A stretch of DNA of 64,000 nt from Micromonospora polyrhachis (GTDB taxonomy: Bacteria > Actinomycetota > Actinomycetes > Mycobacteriales > Micromonosporaceae): assembly GCF_014203835.1 (NCBI RefSeq), contig NZ_JACHJW010000001.1, forward strand, positions 5,778,501 to 5,842,500, given 5' to 3'. Position numbers and translations under genes: made by a program. Under the pieces are notes generated by a model. The model searched no databases. It worked only from the letters and a program-made list of their open reading frames with translations, and was not told the DNA's origin. Position 1 is the stretch's first letter, and the number at the start of each line of letters is the position of its first letter. This document shows, one piece after another, positions 10,479 to 19,879 of the stretch.

Positions 10479-10688
10479 TCAGGGCTGGGTGGCTAGCCAA
10501 TCGCGAAGGCTGCGTGGTCGCAGGTCGGTCCACACCTCGTCGATGTGGGCCAGACACGTTGCCCGATCACCCTCGGTGCCGTCCGGTCGCCAACCCGGTG
10601 GCAGGCTGGAGCCGACAGGCCAGATAGAGTACTGCTCTTCATCGTTGACAACTACGCGATAGTGACGCTGATCCTCGGCGTCTTCCAC
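10479..10688 (-). CDS. mbtH: MbtH-like NRPS helper protein
   Basis: A 69-residue member of the MbtH family, small proteins that bind adenylation domains and make them soluble or active. The family core is plain: NDEEQYSIWP, then LPPGWRPDG and HIDEVWTDLRPRSLR, with the three usual tryptophans. I chose GTG at 10688 because GGAG lies nine bases upstream and the length matches the family; an ATG at 10745 would add 19 residues without a good ribosome site. It reads in the same direction as the two synthetases, and its most likely clients are their two adenylation domains. A hairpin directly downstream makes separate transcription likely. Confidence 0.93.
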   Translation of the reverse strand: MEDAEDQRHYRVVVNDEEQYSIWPVGSSLPPGWRPDGTEGDRATCLAHIDEVWTDLRPRSLRDWLATQP

Positions 10689-10790
10689 GGGGGCACACTC
10701 CACATGCGGCTCAGCTGCCTGGGACGGTGGCTGCCGACTATACATCGATCCGGTACGCGTGGAGTTGGTTGATGATCGGCCGAACGGTCT

Positions 10791-10820
10791 CGGACACGAG
10801 TTTTTCGGACACGAGTTTTT
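10791..10820. repeat. 15-bp tandem direct repeat before rapZ
   Basis: CGGACACGAGTTTTT occurs twice head to tail (10791-10805 and 10806-10820), just before the predicted rapZ start. It could be a duplicated regulator site or simply a slippage product. Confidence 0.8.
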
Positions 10821-10830
10821 TGGGGGCCAG

Positions 10831-11754
10831 GTGACGAGCGAGATGGTCGGAACACCCGAGACTGGGAAGTCGGCGGTCGTGCCGTCGAACCGGTCGGACA
10901 TGACACTCGTGGTGGTCACCGGAGTCTCCGGCGGTGGTCGCAGCACCGTGGCGCGAGCGCTGGAGAACGTCAACTTCTACGTGGTGGACAACCTGCCGCA
11001 GGCGTTGCTACTCGATATGGCCGAACTGGCCTTTCGGGCCGGCGGTGCGGCCCGTAACACCGCGATGGTGCTCGACGTACGCAGCCGGGCCTTCTCGACT
11101 GATCTGGCCGGGGCGATCCGCGATCTCAAGGGCCGCGGCTTCCAGCCCCGGGTGGTCTTCGTCGACGCCGATGACGAAGTGCTGATTCGGCGGTTCGAGA
11201 GCGTACGACGGTCGCACCCGCTGCAGGGTGACGGGCGGCTCGCCGACGGCATCGCGGTCGAACGTGGCCTGCTGGCGGAGGCGCGGGAACAGGCCGATGT
11301 GATCATCGACACCAGTCATCTCAACGTCAACCAGCTCCGGAGTCGGGTGGAGGAGCTTTTCGGCGGCGAGGACGCTCGCCGGTTGCGGGTGACCGTCCTC
11401 TCCTTCGGCTTCAAGTACGGCCTACCGCCGGATGCAGACTTTGTCCTTGATGCCAGATTCCTTCCGAATCCGTACTGGGTGCCAGAACTGCGCGAGCACA
11501 CCGGGCGCGAAGAGGAGGTGAGTCGGTACGTTCTCGGCCAGAATGGCGCGGTGCCGTTCGTGGAGTCGTACGTCCGCCTGATCAATGCAACCGTGCCCGG
11601 GTTCGAACGGGAGGGAAAGCGCTACCTGACCGTGGCGGTGGGCTGCACCGGGGGGAAACACCGCAGTGTGGCGATCGCGGAGGAACTGGCGTCCCAACTG
11701 CGGCATGCCCGACTCGCGGCCAACGCCCAGCACCGCGACCTGGGGCGCGAATGA
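10831..11754 (+). CDS. rapZ: RapZ/YvcJ family nucleotide-binding protein
   Basis: The predicted protein has 307 residues. The N-terminal P-loop GVSGGGRST (residues 31-39) has Arg where Walker A usually has Lys, which I believe is usual in actinobacterial members. The C-terminal RapZ domain ends with GCTGGKHRSV. In E. coli RapZ is an RNA adaptor controlling the glmZ/glmS circuit; in actinobacteria it heads the rapZ-yvcK-whiA block and its role is less clear. I chose GTG at 10831 because GGGGG lies just upstream; ATG at 10843 is the alternative. The stop overlaps the yvcK start as ATGA. uvrC, which commonly precedes rapZ in actinobacteria, is replaced here by the peptide cluster. Confidence 0.93.
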   Translation: MTSEMVGTPETGKSAVVPSNRSDMTLVVVTGVSGGGRSTVARALENVNFYVVDNLPQALLLDMAELAFRAGGAARNTAMVLDVRSRAFSTDLAGAIRDLKGRGFQPRVVFVDADDEVLIRRFESVRRSHPLQGDGRLADGIAVERGLLAEAREQADVIIDTSHLNVNQLRSRVEELFGGEDARRLRVTVLSFGFKYGLPPDADFVLDARFLPNPYWVPELREHTGREEEVSRYVLGQNGAVPFVESYVRLINATVPGFEREGKRYLTVAVGCTGGKHRSVAIAEELASQLRHARLAANAQHRDLGRE

Positions 11755-12728
11755 CGGCGCGAAGGGTGGTCGCGTTCGGGGGTGGCCACGGGCTCTCGGC
11801 GTCCCTACGGGCGCTGCGGCACTGCACGCCGGAACTCGACCTGGACATCACCGCCGTGGTGACGGTGGGCGACGACGGTGGCTCCAGCGGTCGGCTACGG
11901 GCCGAGCGAGGGGCACTGCCCCCGGGTGATCTGCGGCAGGCGCTGGTGGCGTTGGCCGGCGACCACCCGGCCACCCGGCGCAGCGCCGACCTGTTGCAGT
12001 ACCGCTTCGCCGCACCAGCCGCCGGCGCGGCGGCCGACGACTCGTTGGCCGGCCACGCGGTCGGCAACCTCGTGTTGTGTGGGCTGATGGAGCTACTGGG
12101 CGACCCGGTGGCTGCCCTCGACCATGCCGCCGCCATGCTCGGTGCGGTCGGGCGGGTCCTGCCCATGTCCTGCCAGCCGGTGGGGATCGAGGCCGAGGTG
12201 CGCGGCGCCGTACCCGAGCGACCCGACGAGGTGCGGACCGTACGCGGTCAGCACCAGGTGGCCGTGACGACCGGCCGGGTTGAATCGTTGCGATTGGTGC
12301 CGGCCGACCCTGCGGCGTGTCGGGAGGCGGTCGCGGCGGTTGGCGCGGCCGACTGGTTGATCTTCGGTCCGGGCAGTTGGTACACCAGCGTCCTGCCGCA
12401 TCTGCTGGTGCCCGAACTGGCCCGGGCGATCGTGGCCAGCCCCGCCCGCCGGCTGGTCACCCTGAACCTTGCGGCAGAGAAGGAGACCCTTGGGCTGTCA
12501 GTCGCCGATCATCTCGCGGCACTGCGGTGGTACCTGCCCGAACTGCGGGTGGATCTGGTGCTGGCCGACGGGAAGGCGGTGGGGGAACCAGAACCCGTAG
12601 AGCGTGCGGCAGAATCGCTGGGTGCCCGTCTCGTGCTCGCCCCAGTGGCCGTCTTGGACGGCACGCCCCGACATGATCCAGCCGCGCTGGGGGCCGCGCT
12701 GGTGCCTGTCCTGGGCGCCGATCGTTAA
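11751..12728 (+). CDS. yvcK: YvcK/CofD-like gluconeogenesis factor
   Basis: A 325-residue protein of the YvcK branch of the CofD-like family. It opens with the nucleotide-binding glycine motif GGGHGLSASLRAL and has the conserved VGDDGGSSGRLR near residue 42. Bacillus and mycobacterial YvcK (CuvA) bind UDP-sugars and are needed for normal cell wall and growth on gluconeogenic carbon. It is not the F420 enzyme CofD itself, because it sits in the conserved rapZ-yvcK-whiA block. The ATG overlaps the rapZ stop, implying coupled translation. The following whiA starts 55 bases downstream. Confidence 0.93.
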   Translation: MTARRVVAFGGGHGLSASLRALRHCTPELDLDITAVVTVGDDGGSSGRLRAERGALPPGDLRQALVALAGDHPATRRSADLLQYRFAAPAAGAAADDSLAGHAVGNLVLCGLMELLGDPVAALDHAAAMLGAVGRVLPMSCQPVGIEAEVRGAVPERPDEVRTVRGQHQVAVTTGRVESLRLVPADPAACREAVAAVGAADWLIFGPGSWYTSVLPHLLVPELARAIVASPARRLVTLNLAAEKETLGLSVADHLAALRWYLPELRVDLVLADGKAVGEPEPVERAAESLGARLVLAPVAVLDGTPRHDPAALGAALVPVLGADR

Positions 12729-12783
12729 GCACGTACGAACAACCGGCAGCATGCCGGAAACCGGCCCGTGAGGTGACGACAGA

Positions 12784-13764
12784 ATGGCGATGACGGCTGC
12801 GGTCAAGGACGAGCTGAGCCGCGTGGACGTGCCCAAACCCTGCTGCCGTCGGGCGGAGATGGCCGCCCTGCTGCGGTTCGCGGGCGGACTGCACATCGTT
12901 TCCGGTCGGGTCGTGGTGGAGGCGGAACTCGATACCGGAGCGGTCGCCCGACGCCTGCGTCGGGAGGTCGCCGACGTGTACGGCTACCCGAGCGAAATCC
13001 ACGTGCTCGCCCCCGGTGGACTGCGTAAGGGCAGCCACTACATCGTGCGGGTGGTCAAGGACGGCGAGGCCCTGGCCCGCCAGACCGGCCTGCTCGACGT
13101 GCGGGGACGGCCGGTGCGGGGTCTGCCACCCCACGTCGTGGCCGCCAACGTCTGCTGTGCGGTGGCGGCCTGGCGGGGTGCGTTCATGGCCCACGGCTCG
13201 CTGACCGAGCCCGGCCGGTCCTGCGCGCTGGAGATCACCTGCCCGGGGCCGGAATCGGCGCTGGCACTGGTCGGGGCGGCCCGCCGGATCGGCATCACGG
13301 CCAAGTTCCGCGAAGTGCGGGGCGTGGATCGGGTGGTCGTCAAGGACGGTGACGCGATTTCCGCGTTGCTCACCCGGATCGGCGCGCACTCCAGCGTGCT
13401 GGCCTGGGAGGAACGCCGGGTACGCCGCGAGGTGCGGGCCACCGCCAATCGACTGGCCAACTTCGACGATGCCAACCTGCGGCGCTCGGCGCGTGCGGCG
13501 GTGGCCGCCGCCGCCCGGGTCACCCGGGCTCTGGAGATCCTCGCCGACGACGCGCCCAACCACCTGACCTCCGCCGGAGAACTGCGACTCAAGCACCGGC
13601 AGGCCTCGCTCGAAGAACTGGGCGCGCTCGCCGACCCGCCGCTGACCAAGGACGCGATCGCCGGCCGGATCCGCCGGCTGCTGGCCCTGGCCGACAAGCG
13701 CGCCCGGGACCTGGGAATCCCGGACACCGAAGCCGCCGTCACCCCGGACATGCTCGTGGTCTGA
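12784..13764 (+). CDS. whiA: WhiA sporulation/division transcription regulator
   Basis: A 326-residue WhiA protein. It has an N-terminal homing-endonuclease-like (LAGLIDADG fold) region without nuclease function, and a C-terminal helix-turn-helix region around [18 protein letters not shown]. In Streptomyces WhiA works with WhiB to switch growth to sporulation septation; outside sporulating genera it influences division. The start ATG has GAGGTGA about eight bases upstream. A second in-frame ATG lies two codons later. It closes the rapZ-yvcK-whiA block and is followed by a perfect 10-bp hairpin at 13809. Confidence 0.95.
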   Translation: MAMTAAVKDELSRVDVPKPCCRRAEMAALLRFAGGLHIVSGRVVVEAELDTGAVARRLRREVADVYGYPSEIHVLAPGGLRKGSHYIVRVVKDGEALARQTGLLDVRGRPVRGLPPHVVAANVCCAVAAWRGAFMAHGSLTEPGRSCALEITCPGPESALALVGAARRIGITAKFREVRGVDRVVVKDGDAISALLTRIGAHSSVLAWEERRVRREVRATANRLANFDDANLRRSARAAVAAAARVTRALEILADDAPNHLTSAGELRLKHRQASLEELGALADPPLTKDAIAGRIRRLLALADKRARDLGIPDTEAAVTPDMLVV

Positions 13765-13808
13765 CCGGGTGGTCGAGCCGGGTCGAGCCGGGATCCCCGA
13801 CCGCGCAG

Positions 13809-13838
13809 ATCCGGCCCGGCGAAACCGTCGGGCCGGAT
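13809..13838 (+). terminator. Hairpin terminator after whiA
   Basis: The arms ATCCGGCCCG and CGGGCCGGAT pair perfectly over 10 bp around a ten-base loop. No U-tract follows, which is common for actinobacterial terminators. It separates whiA from gap. Confidence 0.7.
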
Positions 13839-13876
13839 TATGCCCCGACGCAGCGCGGCGCGGCTCGCTCCGATAG

Positions 13877-15070
<1,194 letters not shown>

Positions 15071-15107
15071 GCGTGCGGACCGTGTTCGTGAGCGGAGGGT
15101 CGGCACG

Positions 15108-16307
15108 GTGAGTATTCGTACCCTCGACGATCTCCTTGCCGAGGGTGTCTCAGGTCGGCGCGTGTTGGTGCGCGCCGACCTGAACGTGCCCATTGACAAG
15201 GAGTCCGGCGCCATCGCCGACGACGGTCGGATCCGCGCGGTGCTGCCGACCTTGACCGCGCTCCGGGAGGCCGGCGCGGTGGTCGTCGTCTGCTCGCACC
15301 TGGGCCGCCCGAAGGGTGCGCCGGACCCGAAGTACACCCTCGCGCCGGTTGCCACCCGGCTCGGCGAGCTGATCGACGCGCCGGTCGCGTTCGCGTCGGA
15401 CACCGTCGGGGAGTCGGCTCGGAGCACGGTCGACGCGCTGACCGTCGGGCAGGTGGCCCTGCTGGAGAACCTCCGGTTCAACCCGGGGGAGACCAGCAAG
15501 GACGCCGCCGAGCGGGAGGCTTTCGCCGACCAACTGGCCGGCCTCGCCGAGGCGTACGTGGATGACGCCTTCGGCGCGGTGCACCGCAAGCACGCCAGTG
15601 TCTACGACGTACCGGCCCGGCTGCCGAACTTTGCCGGCCGGCTGGTGCTGCGGGAGGTCGAGGTGCTGTCCCGGCTGACCGGGGAGCCGGACCGGCCGTA
15701 CGTCGTGGTGCTCGGCGGCTCGAAGGTCTCCGACAAGCTCGCGGTGATCGAGGCGCTGCTGCCGAAGGTCGACCGGCTGTTGATCGGCGGCGGGATGTGT
15801 TTCACCTTCCTCAAGGCCCAGGGCCACGAGGTGGGCACCTCGCTGCTCGAAGAGGAGATGCTCGACACCTGCCGGGATCTGCTTGCTCGGGCCGACGGTC
15901 GGATCGTGTTGCCGGTCGACGTGGTGGCCGCCACCGCGTTCGCCCCGGACGCCACGCACGACGTGGTGGCCGCTGACGCGATCCCGCCGAACCGACTCGG
16001 TCTGGACATCGGGCCGCGCAGCGTGGCGGAGTTCGCCGAGGTGATCTCCGGGGCGCGGACGGTCTTCTGGAACGGCCCGATGGGTGTGTTCGAGATGCCC
16101 GCCTTCGCAGCCGGCACCAAGGGCGTCGCCGAGGCGATCACTGCGGTCGACGGCTTCACGGTGGTCGGCGGCGGTGACTCGGCAGCGGCGGTACGCGCGC
16201 TGGGCCTGGACGAGTCCTCGTTCGGGCACATCTCGACCGGCGGGGGTGCCTCGCTGGAATACCTGGAGGGCAAGACCCTCCCCGGTGTCGCCGCTCTGGA
16301 GAAGTGA
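15108..16307 (+). CDS. pgk: Phosphoglycerate kinase
   Basis: The 399-residue glycolytic kinase converts 1,3-bisphosphoglycerate and ADP to 3-phosphoglycerate and ATP. The N-terminal substrate loop [11 protein letters not shown], the CSHLGRPKG motif and the C-terminal [12 protein letters not shown] nucleotide region are all present, and the length is normal. The start is GTG, 37 bases after gap. Its stop is followed at once by a GTGAGCGG-type sequence resembling the repeat near zwf. Confidence 0.97.
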   Translation: MSIRTLDDLLAEGVSGRRVLVRADLNVPIDKESGAIADDGRIRAVLPTLTALREAGAVVVVCSHLGRPKGAPDPKYTLAPVATRLGELIDAPVAFASDTVGESARSTVDALTVGQVALLENLRFNPGETSKDAAEREAFADQLAGLAEAYVDDAFGAVHRKHASVYDVPARLPNFAGRLVLREVEVLSRLTGEPDRPYVVVLGGSKVSDKLAVIEALLPKVDRLLIGGGMCFTFLKAQGHEVGTSLLEEEMLDTCRDLLARADGRIVLPVDVVAATAFAPDATHDVVAADAIPPNRLGLDIGPRSVAEFAEVISGARTVFWNGPMGVFEMPAFAAGTKGVAEAITAVDGFTVVGGGDSAAAVRALGLDESSFGHISTGGGASLEYLEGKTLPGVAALEK

Positions 16308-16414
16308 CGTGAGCGGGAGGCGCGAGCGTTTCGGGGCGGCTCGCGTGGGACGCGACCGCGCCGGAATGCGAGAAGAGCTTGCGAGCCCCGCAGTCGCGAA
16401 CGAAAGGGGACTCA

Positions 16415-17206
16415 GTGCCTAAGGCTGTACGCCGTCCGCTGATGGCCGGCAACTGGAAGATGAACCTCAACCATCTGGAAGCCATCGCCCTGGTCCAGAA
16501 GTTGGCGTTCAGCCTCAACGAGAAGCAGCTCACCGACGTGGAGACGGTGGTCCTGCCGCCCTTCACCGACCTGCGTAGCGTGCAGACGTTGGTCGACGGT
16601 GACAAGCTGCTGATCGGCTACGGGGCCCAGGATCTGTCGCCGCACGCGTCGGGGGCCTACACCGGGGAGATCTCCGGCCCGATGCTGGCCAAGCTCGGCT
16701 GCCAGTATGTGGCGATTGGCCACTCCGAGCGGCGGGCCTACCACCACGAGGACGACGAGCTGGTCAACGCCAAGGTGGTAGCGGCGTTGGCCAACGATCT
16801 CAGCCCGATCCTCTGTGTGGGGGAGGGGCTGGACGTCCGCGAGCAGGGTCGCCAGGTCGCGCACTGTAGCGACCAGCTCGATGCGGCGCTGAAGGGGCTT
16901 ACCCCGGAGCAGGTGGAGAAGGTCGTGGTGGCCTACGAGCCGGTGTGGGCGATCGGTACCGGTAAGACGGCCACCCCGGAGGACGCCCAGGAGGTCTGCG
17001 GCGCGCTCCGCCAGCGACTGGCCGATACGTTCGGCCAGGAGACGGCGGACAAGGTGCGGATCCTGTACGGCGGTTCGGTGAAGGCGGCGAACATCGCCGG
17101 CATTATGGCCAAGCCGGACGTCGACGGGGCGCTGATCGGTGGGGCAAGCCTGGACGCCGAGGAGTTCGTGCAAATCTGTCGGTTCCCGGAGCACATCAAC
17201 CGCTGA
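16415..17206 (+). CDS. tpiA: Triosephosphate isomerase
   Basis: The 263-residue enzyme interconverts dihydroxyacetone phosphate and glyceraldehyde 3-phosphate. Visible landmarks are NWKMN near the start, the catalytic histidine in IGHSERR, the catalytic glutamate in [13 protein letters not shown] and the phosphate-binding LYGGSV. GTG at 16415 was chosen because GAAAGGGGA lies just upstream and the next residues match the family N-terminus. The 107 bases between pgk and tpiA hold no convincing gene; a 37-codon frame from 16308 overlaps the tpiA start but has no family features. Confidence 0.97.
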   Translation: MPKAVRRPLMAGNWKMNLNHLEAIALVQKLAFSLNEKQLTDVETVVLPPFTDLRSVQTLVDGDKLLIGYGAQDLSPHASGAYTGEISGPMLAKLGCQYVAIGHSERRAYHHEDDELVNAKVVAALANDLSPILCVGEGLDVREQGRQVAHCSDQLDAALKGLTPEQVEKVVVAYEPVWAIGTGKTATPEDAQEVCGALRQRLADTFGQETADKVRILYGGSVKAANIAGIMAKPDVDGALIGGASLDAEEFVQICRFPEHINR

Positions 17207-17304
17207 CTGCTCGCTATCCTTGACGAGCCCCGCCCGCCGGTCGGTGCCGATGCGTCCCGGTCGACAGCCGGGCGAGGATCGTGACGAGAGGACTGCCCCC
17301 TACT

Positions 17305-17565
17305 ATGCCGATCTGGTTCGCGTACACGTTGATCGTGTTGCTGATCATCACGAGCGTGCTGCTCACCATGCTGATCCTGCTGCATCGCGGTAAGGGCGGC
17401 GGGCTGTCGAGCATGTTCGGTGGCGGTGTCAGCTCCAGCCTTGCCGGCTCGTCGGTAGCGGAGAAGAACCTGGACCGCTATACGGTTTTGGTGGGGATTG
17501 TCTGGTTTGCCTGCATCGTCGGCCTGGGCCTCTGGCTCAAGCTGGCGACGAATGGCGCAGCCTGA
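17305..17565 (+). CDS. secG: SecG preprotein translocase subunit
   Basis: The predicted protein has 86 residues and two membrane helices (about residues 3-22 and 54-74). Between them is a glycine-rich loop containing HRGKGGGLSSMFGGG, the hallmark of SecG, the small subunit that helps SecYE export proteins. ATG at 17305 fits the family; GTG at 17281 would add eight residues. It ends the glycolytic gene run, as in many actinobacteria, and is followed by an 18-bp terminator. Confidence 0.95.
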   Translation: MPIWFAYTLIVLLIITSVLLTMLILLHRGKGGGLSSMFGGGVSSSLAGSSVAEKNLDRYTVLVGIVWFACIVGLGLWLKLATNGAA

Positions 17566-17588
17566 CGCCGTTCTGGTACAGCAGCTCT

Positions 17589-17630
17589 ACGACTGAGCGC
17601 GGCCCGTTCCCACGGGCCGCGCTCAGTCGT
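17589..17630 (+). terminator. Strong hairpin terminator after secG
   Basis: An 18-bp perfect inverted repeat (17589-17606 with 17613-17630) has the six-base loop TTCCCA and is followed by TTCTTCG. It lies 24 bases after the secG stop. Confidence 0.9.
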
Positions 17631-17745
17631 TTCTTCGTATCGTTGTCGCTTCCTCTGGCCGCACACCGGTAGTGCCAGCCCGGCGGGTATCGCTCTTCCG
17701 CCGCGACGAGTCCTCCCACCTGATCAACCACTGCGTTCTGACCCG

Positions 17746-17804
17746 TTGATCAAGAGATTCACGTCGCCGGGCCTGCCCTGAGCTGACGCAAATCTCTTGA
17801 TCAA
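17746..17804. repeat. Inverted repeat between convergent secG and pgl
   Basis: TTGATCAAGAGATT (17746-17759) pairs with AATCTCTTGATCAA (17791-17804) across 31 bases, and partial matching continues inward. It begins 13 bases after the pgl stop on the minus strand, so it may terminate that operon. It also resembles a mobile or interspersed repeat remnant. Confidence 0.7.
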
Positions 17805-17817
17805 AACGAAAAGGGGG

Positions 17818-18588
17818 TCAGCGCAGACTACGGAAGGTGGGCTTCACGTCGGCCGCCGCCGCTCGGTCCAGCAGCCAGAGGGTACGGCTCACCCCGCACG
17901 CCCCGGCCGCCGGCAGCTGCACCGGGCCCGCCCCGGCCAGCGCCATGCCGACCGCCCGGGCCTTGTCGGTGCCCGTCGCCAGCAGCCACACCTCGTCCGC
18001 CGTGTTGATGGTGGGCAGGGTCAGGGTGGTGCGAACCGGTGGCGGCTTCGGGCTGCCCCGTACGGCACTCACCGGGCGGGTCTCGTAGGTGACCGGGTGC
18101 CCCGGGAAGACCGACGCGACATGCCCGTCCTCGCCAACACCGAGCAGCAGCACGTCGAAGTGGGGCAGCGTCGCCGTACCGGGCCGGGCAGCGGTGGCCA
18201 GGGCAGCGGTGTAGGTGGCCGCAGCGGCCTCTGGATCGTCACCCTCCGAGCCGTCCGAGGCCGGCATCGGATGCACCCGGGACGGATCCAGGGGCAACGC
18301 GTCGAGCAGCGCCTCCCGGGCCTGGGTCTCGTTGCGGTCCGGGTCGCCAGCCGGCAGGAAGCGCTCGTCCCCCCACCACACGTCCACCCGGGACCAGTCG
18401 ACCGCGTCCCGCGCCGGCAGGTCGCGCACCGCCCGGTAGACGGCGGCGGCGACCCGCCCGCCGGTCAACACCAGCCCGGCCTGGCCCCGCTCGGCCTGGG
18501 CGTCGATCAGCCGGACGATCAGGCGGGCGGCGACCGCCTGGGCGAGCACGTCCCGGTCCGCGTGCACCACCACACTGGTCTCGCTCAT
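17818..18588 (-). CDS. pgl: 6-phosphogluconolactonase
   Basis: A 256-residue lactonase (DevB type) that hydrolyses 6-phosphogluconolactone in the oxidative pentose phosphate pathway. The family motifs LTGGRVAAAVY, WWGDERFLP and LLLGVGEDGHVASVFPGH are clear. The start ATG at 18588 overlaps the opcA stop as ATGA. It is the last gene of the tkt-tal-pgi-zwf-opcA-pgl operon, and a long inverted repeat follows. Confidence 0.96.
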   Translation of the reverse strand: MSETSVVVHADRDVLAQAVAARLIVRLIDAQAERGQAGLVLTGGRVAAAVYRAVRDLPARDAVDWSRVDVWWGDERFLPAGDPDRNETQAREALLDALPLDPSRVHPMPASDGSEGDDPEAAAATYTAALATAARPGTATLPHFDVLLLGVGEDGHVASVFPGHPVTYETRPVSAVRGSPKPPPVRTTLTLPTINTADEVWLLATGTDKARAVGMALAGAGPVQLPAAGACGVSRTLWLLDRAAAADVKPTFRSLR

Positions 18589-19631
18589 ACCACCCCACCC
18601 TGCGGCAGATCGGGACGCCCGGTCTCGCTCGTCGTGGCGTGCGAGGTGATTCCCGCCTCCGCCCGTTGCGCGGTCGCCGGATCCTTCCAGACGTGCACCC
18701 GCCGGTCCGGTCGTGCCTGCAGGCCGGGTGTGCCGGCCATCGCCCCCAGAGCCTCCGCGTAGATCTGGTCTGGGTCCAGTCGCCGCAACTCCTCGGCCAG
18801 TTCCTCGCCGAGGGGACGTCGGACCAGCGGCAGCTGTCGTTCCGCCTGGCCGGTGCGTTGGAACGTCGCCACGCTGTCCTCCCGGGTCAGCAGCAGGTGG
18901 TCGCCGCTGGCGGTGCACAGCTCCACCGACCGCATCCGCTGGAAATGGTCCGACTGCTCCCATTTCGGGATAATCCCCAGTCGGGCGGAGAGCCAACCGC
19001 ACATCAGCGCCGCGGTCGGGTCCGAGGTCGGTGCGACGACGGTGGCCTCGGTGATCTCCGCGTTGACGGTGTCGAACGCACCGGCCACCAGGGTCCGCCA
19101 GAGGGTGATGCGGGTCCAGGCGAGGTCGGTGTCGCCCGGAGCGTAGTCCGCTGCCCGCAACCGCAACGCCTCGATCGGGTTGGCCGCCTGCGCGGAGTCG
19201 GTGATCCGGCGGTCGGCGACCACCCCGAGGAAGTCGGTGGCGATCTCCTCCGGCGGCTCCCCGTGCCACCAGGTCACCACCGGTACGTCCGGCACCAGCA
19301 GCGGCATCACCACCGACTCGGCGTGCAGGGCGAGCCGTCCGTACATCCGCATCACCACGGCCTCGCACGGGCCGAGCCGGCCACCGACCACGATCTCGGC
19401 GTCCAGCCGGTCCCGGTCCCGGTCCACATCAGAGCGTACGACCACCAGCAGTCGGCACGGGTGGGCGGCTGCCGCTATGGTCGCGGCGGCCTCGGCCTCC
19501 CGGACCTGCCGCTCGTCGGCCACCACGATGAGGGTGAGCGCCATCCCGCTGGCCACCCCACCAGCGCTGCGCCGCTCGGCGGCCAACGCCTTGACCACCT
19601 CGTTGCCGGTGGTGTCCCACAGCCCGATCAA
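18585..19631 (-). CDS. opcA: OpcA, glucose-6-phosphate dehydrogenase assembly protein
   Basis: A 348-residue OpcA, which in actinobacteria and cyanobacteria activates or assembles glucose-6-phosphate dehydrogenase. I set the start at TTG (19631-19629) because the protein then begins M-I-G-L-W-D-T-T-G, as in OpcA homologs as I recall them, and GGAGG (19637-19641) lies five bases upstream. The frame stays open much further upstream only because it reads through the 75-bp repeats. The central motif VVTWWHGEPP and the position between zwf and pgl support the call. Its stop overlaps the pgl start. Confidence 0.93.
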   Translation of the reverse strand: MIGLWDTTGNEVVKALAAERRSAGGVASGMALTLIVVADERQVREAEAAATIAAAAHPCRLLVVVRSDVDRDRDRLDAEIVVGGRLGPCEAVVMRMYGRLALHAESVVMPLLVPDVPVVTWWHGEPPEEIATDFLGVVADRRITDSAQAANPIEALRLRAADYAPGDTDLAWTRITLWRTLVAGAFDTVNAEITEATVVAPTSDPTAALMCGWLSARLGIIPKWEQSDHFQRMRSVELCTASGDHLLLTREDSVATFQRTGQAERQLPLVRRPLGEELAEELRRLDPDQIYAEALGAMAGTPGLQARPDRRVHVWKDPATAQRAEAGITSHATTSETGRPDLPQGGVV

Positions 19632-19654
19632 CGGAACCTCCAGGTTGGTTCGGT

Positions 19655-19879
19655 CACGCCGCCCCTCGCCATGCTCGGCGGCGTCGTGACCTGGTAACTG
19701 AGCCTGCCGGTTCGCTCGCTCCGCTCGCTCACGCCGCCCCTCGCCATGCTCGGCGGCGTCGTGACCTGGTAACTGAGCCTGCCGGTTCGCTCGCTCCGCT
19801 CGCTCACGCCGCCCCTCGCCATGCTCGGCGGCGTCGTGACCTGGTAACTGAGCCTGCCGGTTCGCTCGCTCCGCTCGCT
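19655..19879. repeat. 75-bp tandem repeat, three copies, between zwf and opcA
   Basis: Three head-to-tail 75-base copies start at 19655, 19730 and 19805 and look identical by eye; a partial fourth begins at 19880. Each unit contains a GAGCGAGCGGAGCGAGCG-type motif (minus strand). The zwf stop codon lies at the edge of the array. The unit length is 25 codons and stays open in the opcA frame, encoding [13 protein letters not shown]-type peptide if read. I treat it as intergenic. Confidence 0.95.

Noticed and set aside
16308-16421. 37-codon frame between pgk and tpiA
   Set aside because: It overlaps the tpiA start, has low-complexity sequence similar to the GAGCGAGCGG repeat, and no homolog is recognised.
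19655-19879. Possible CRISPR array
   Set aside because: The 75-bp units are identical and contiguous with no variable spacers, and no cas genes are near.
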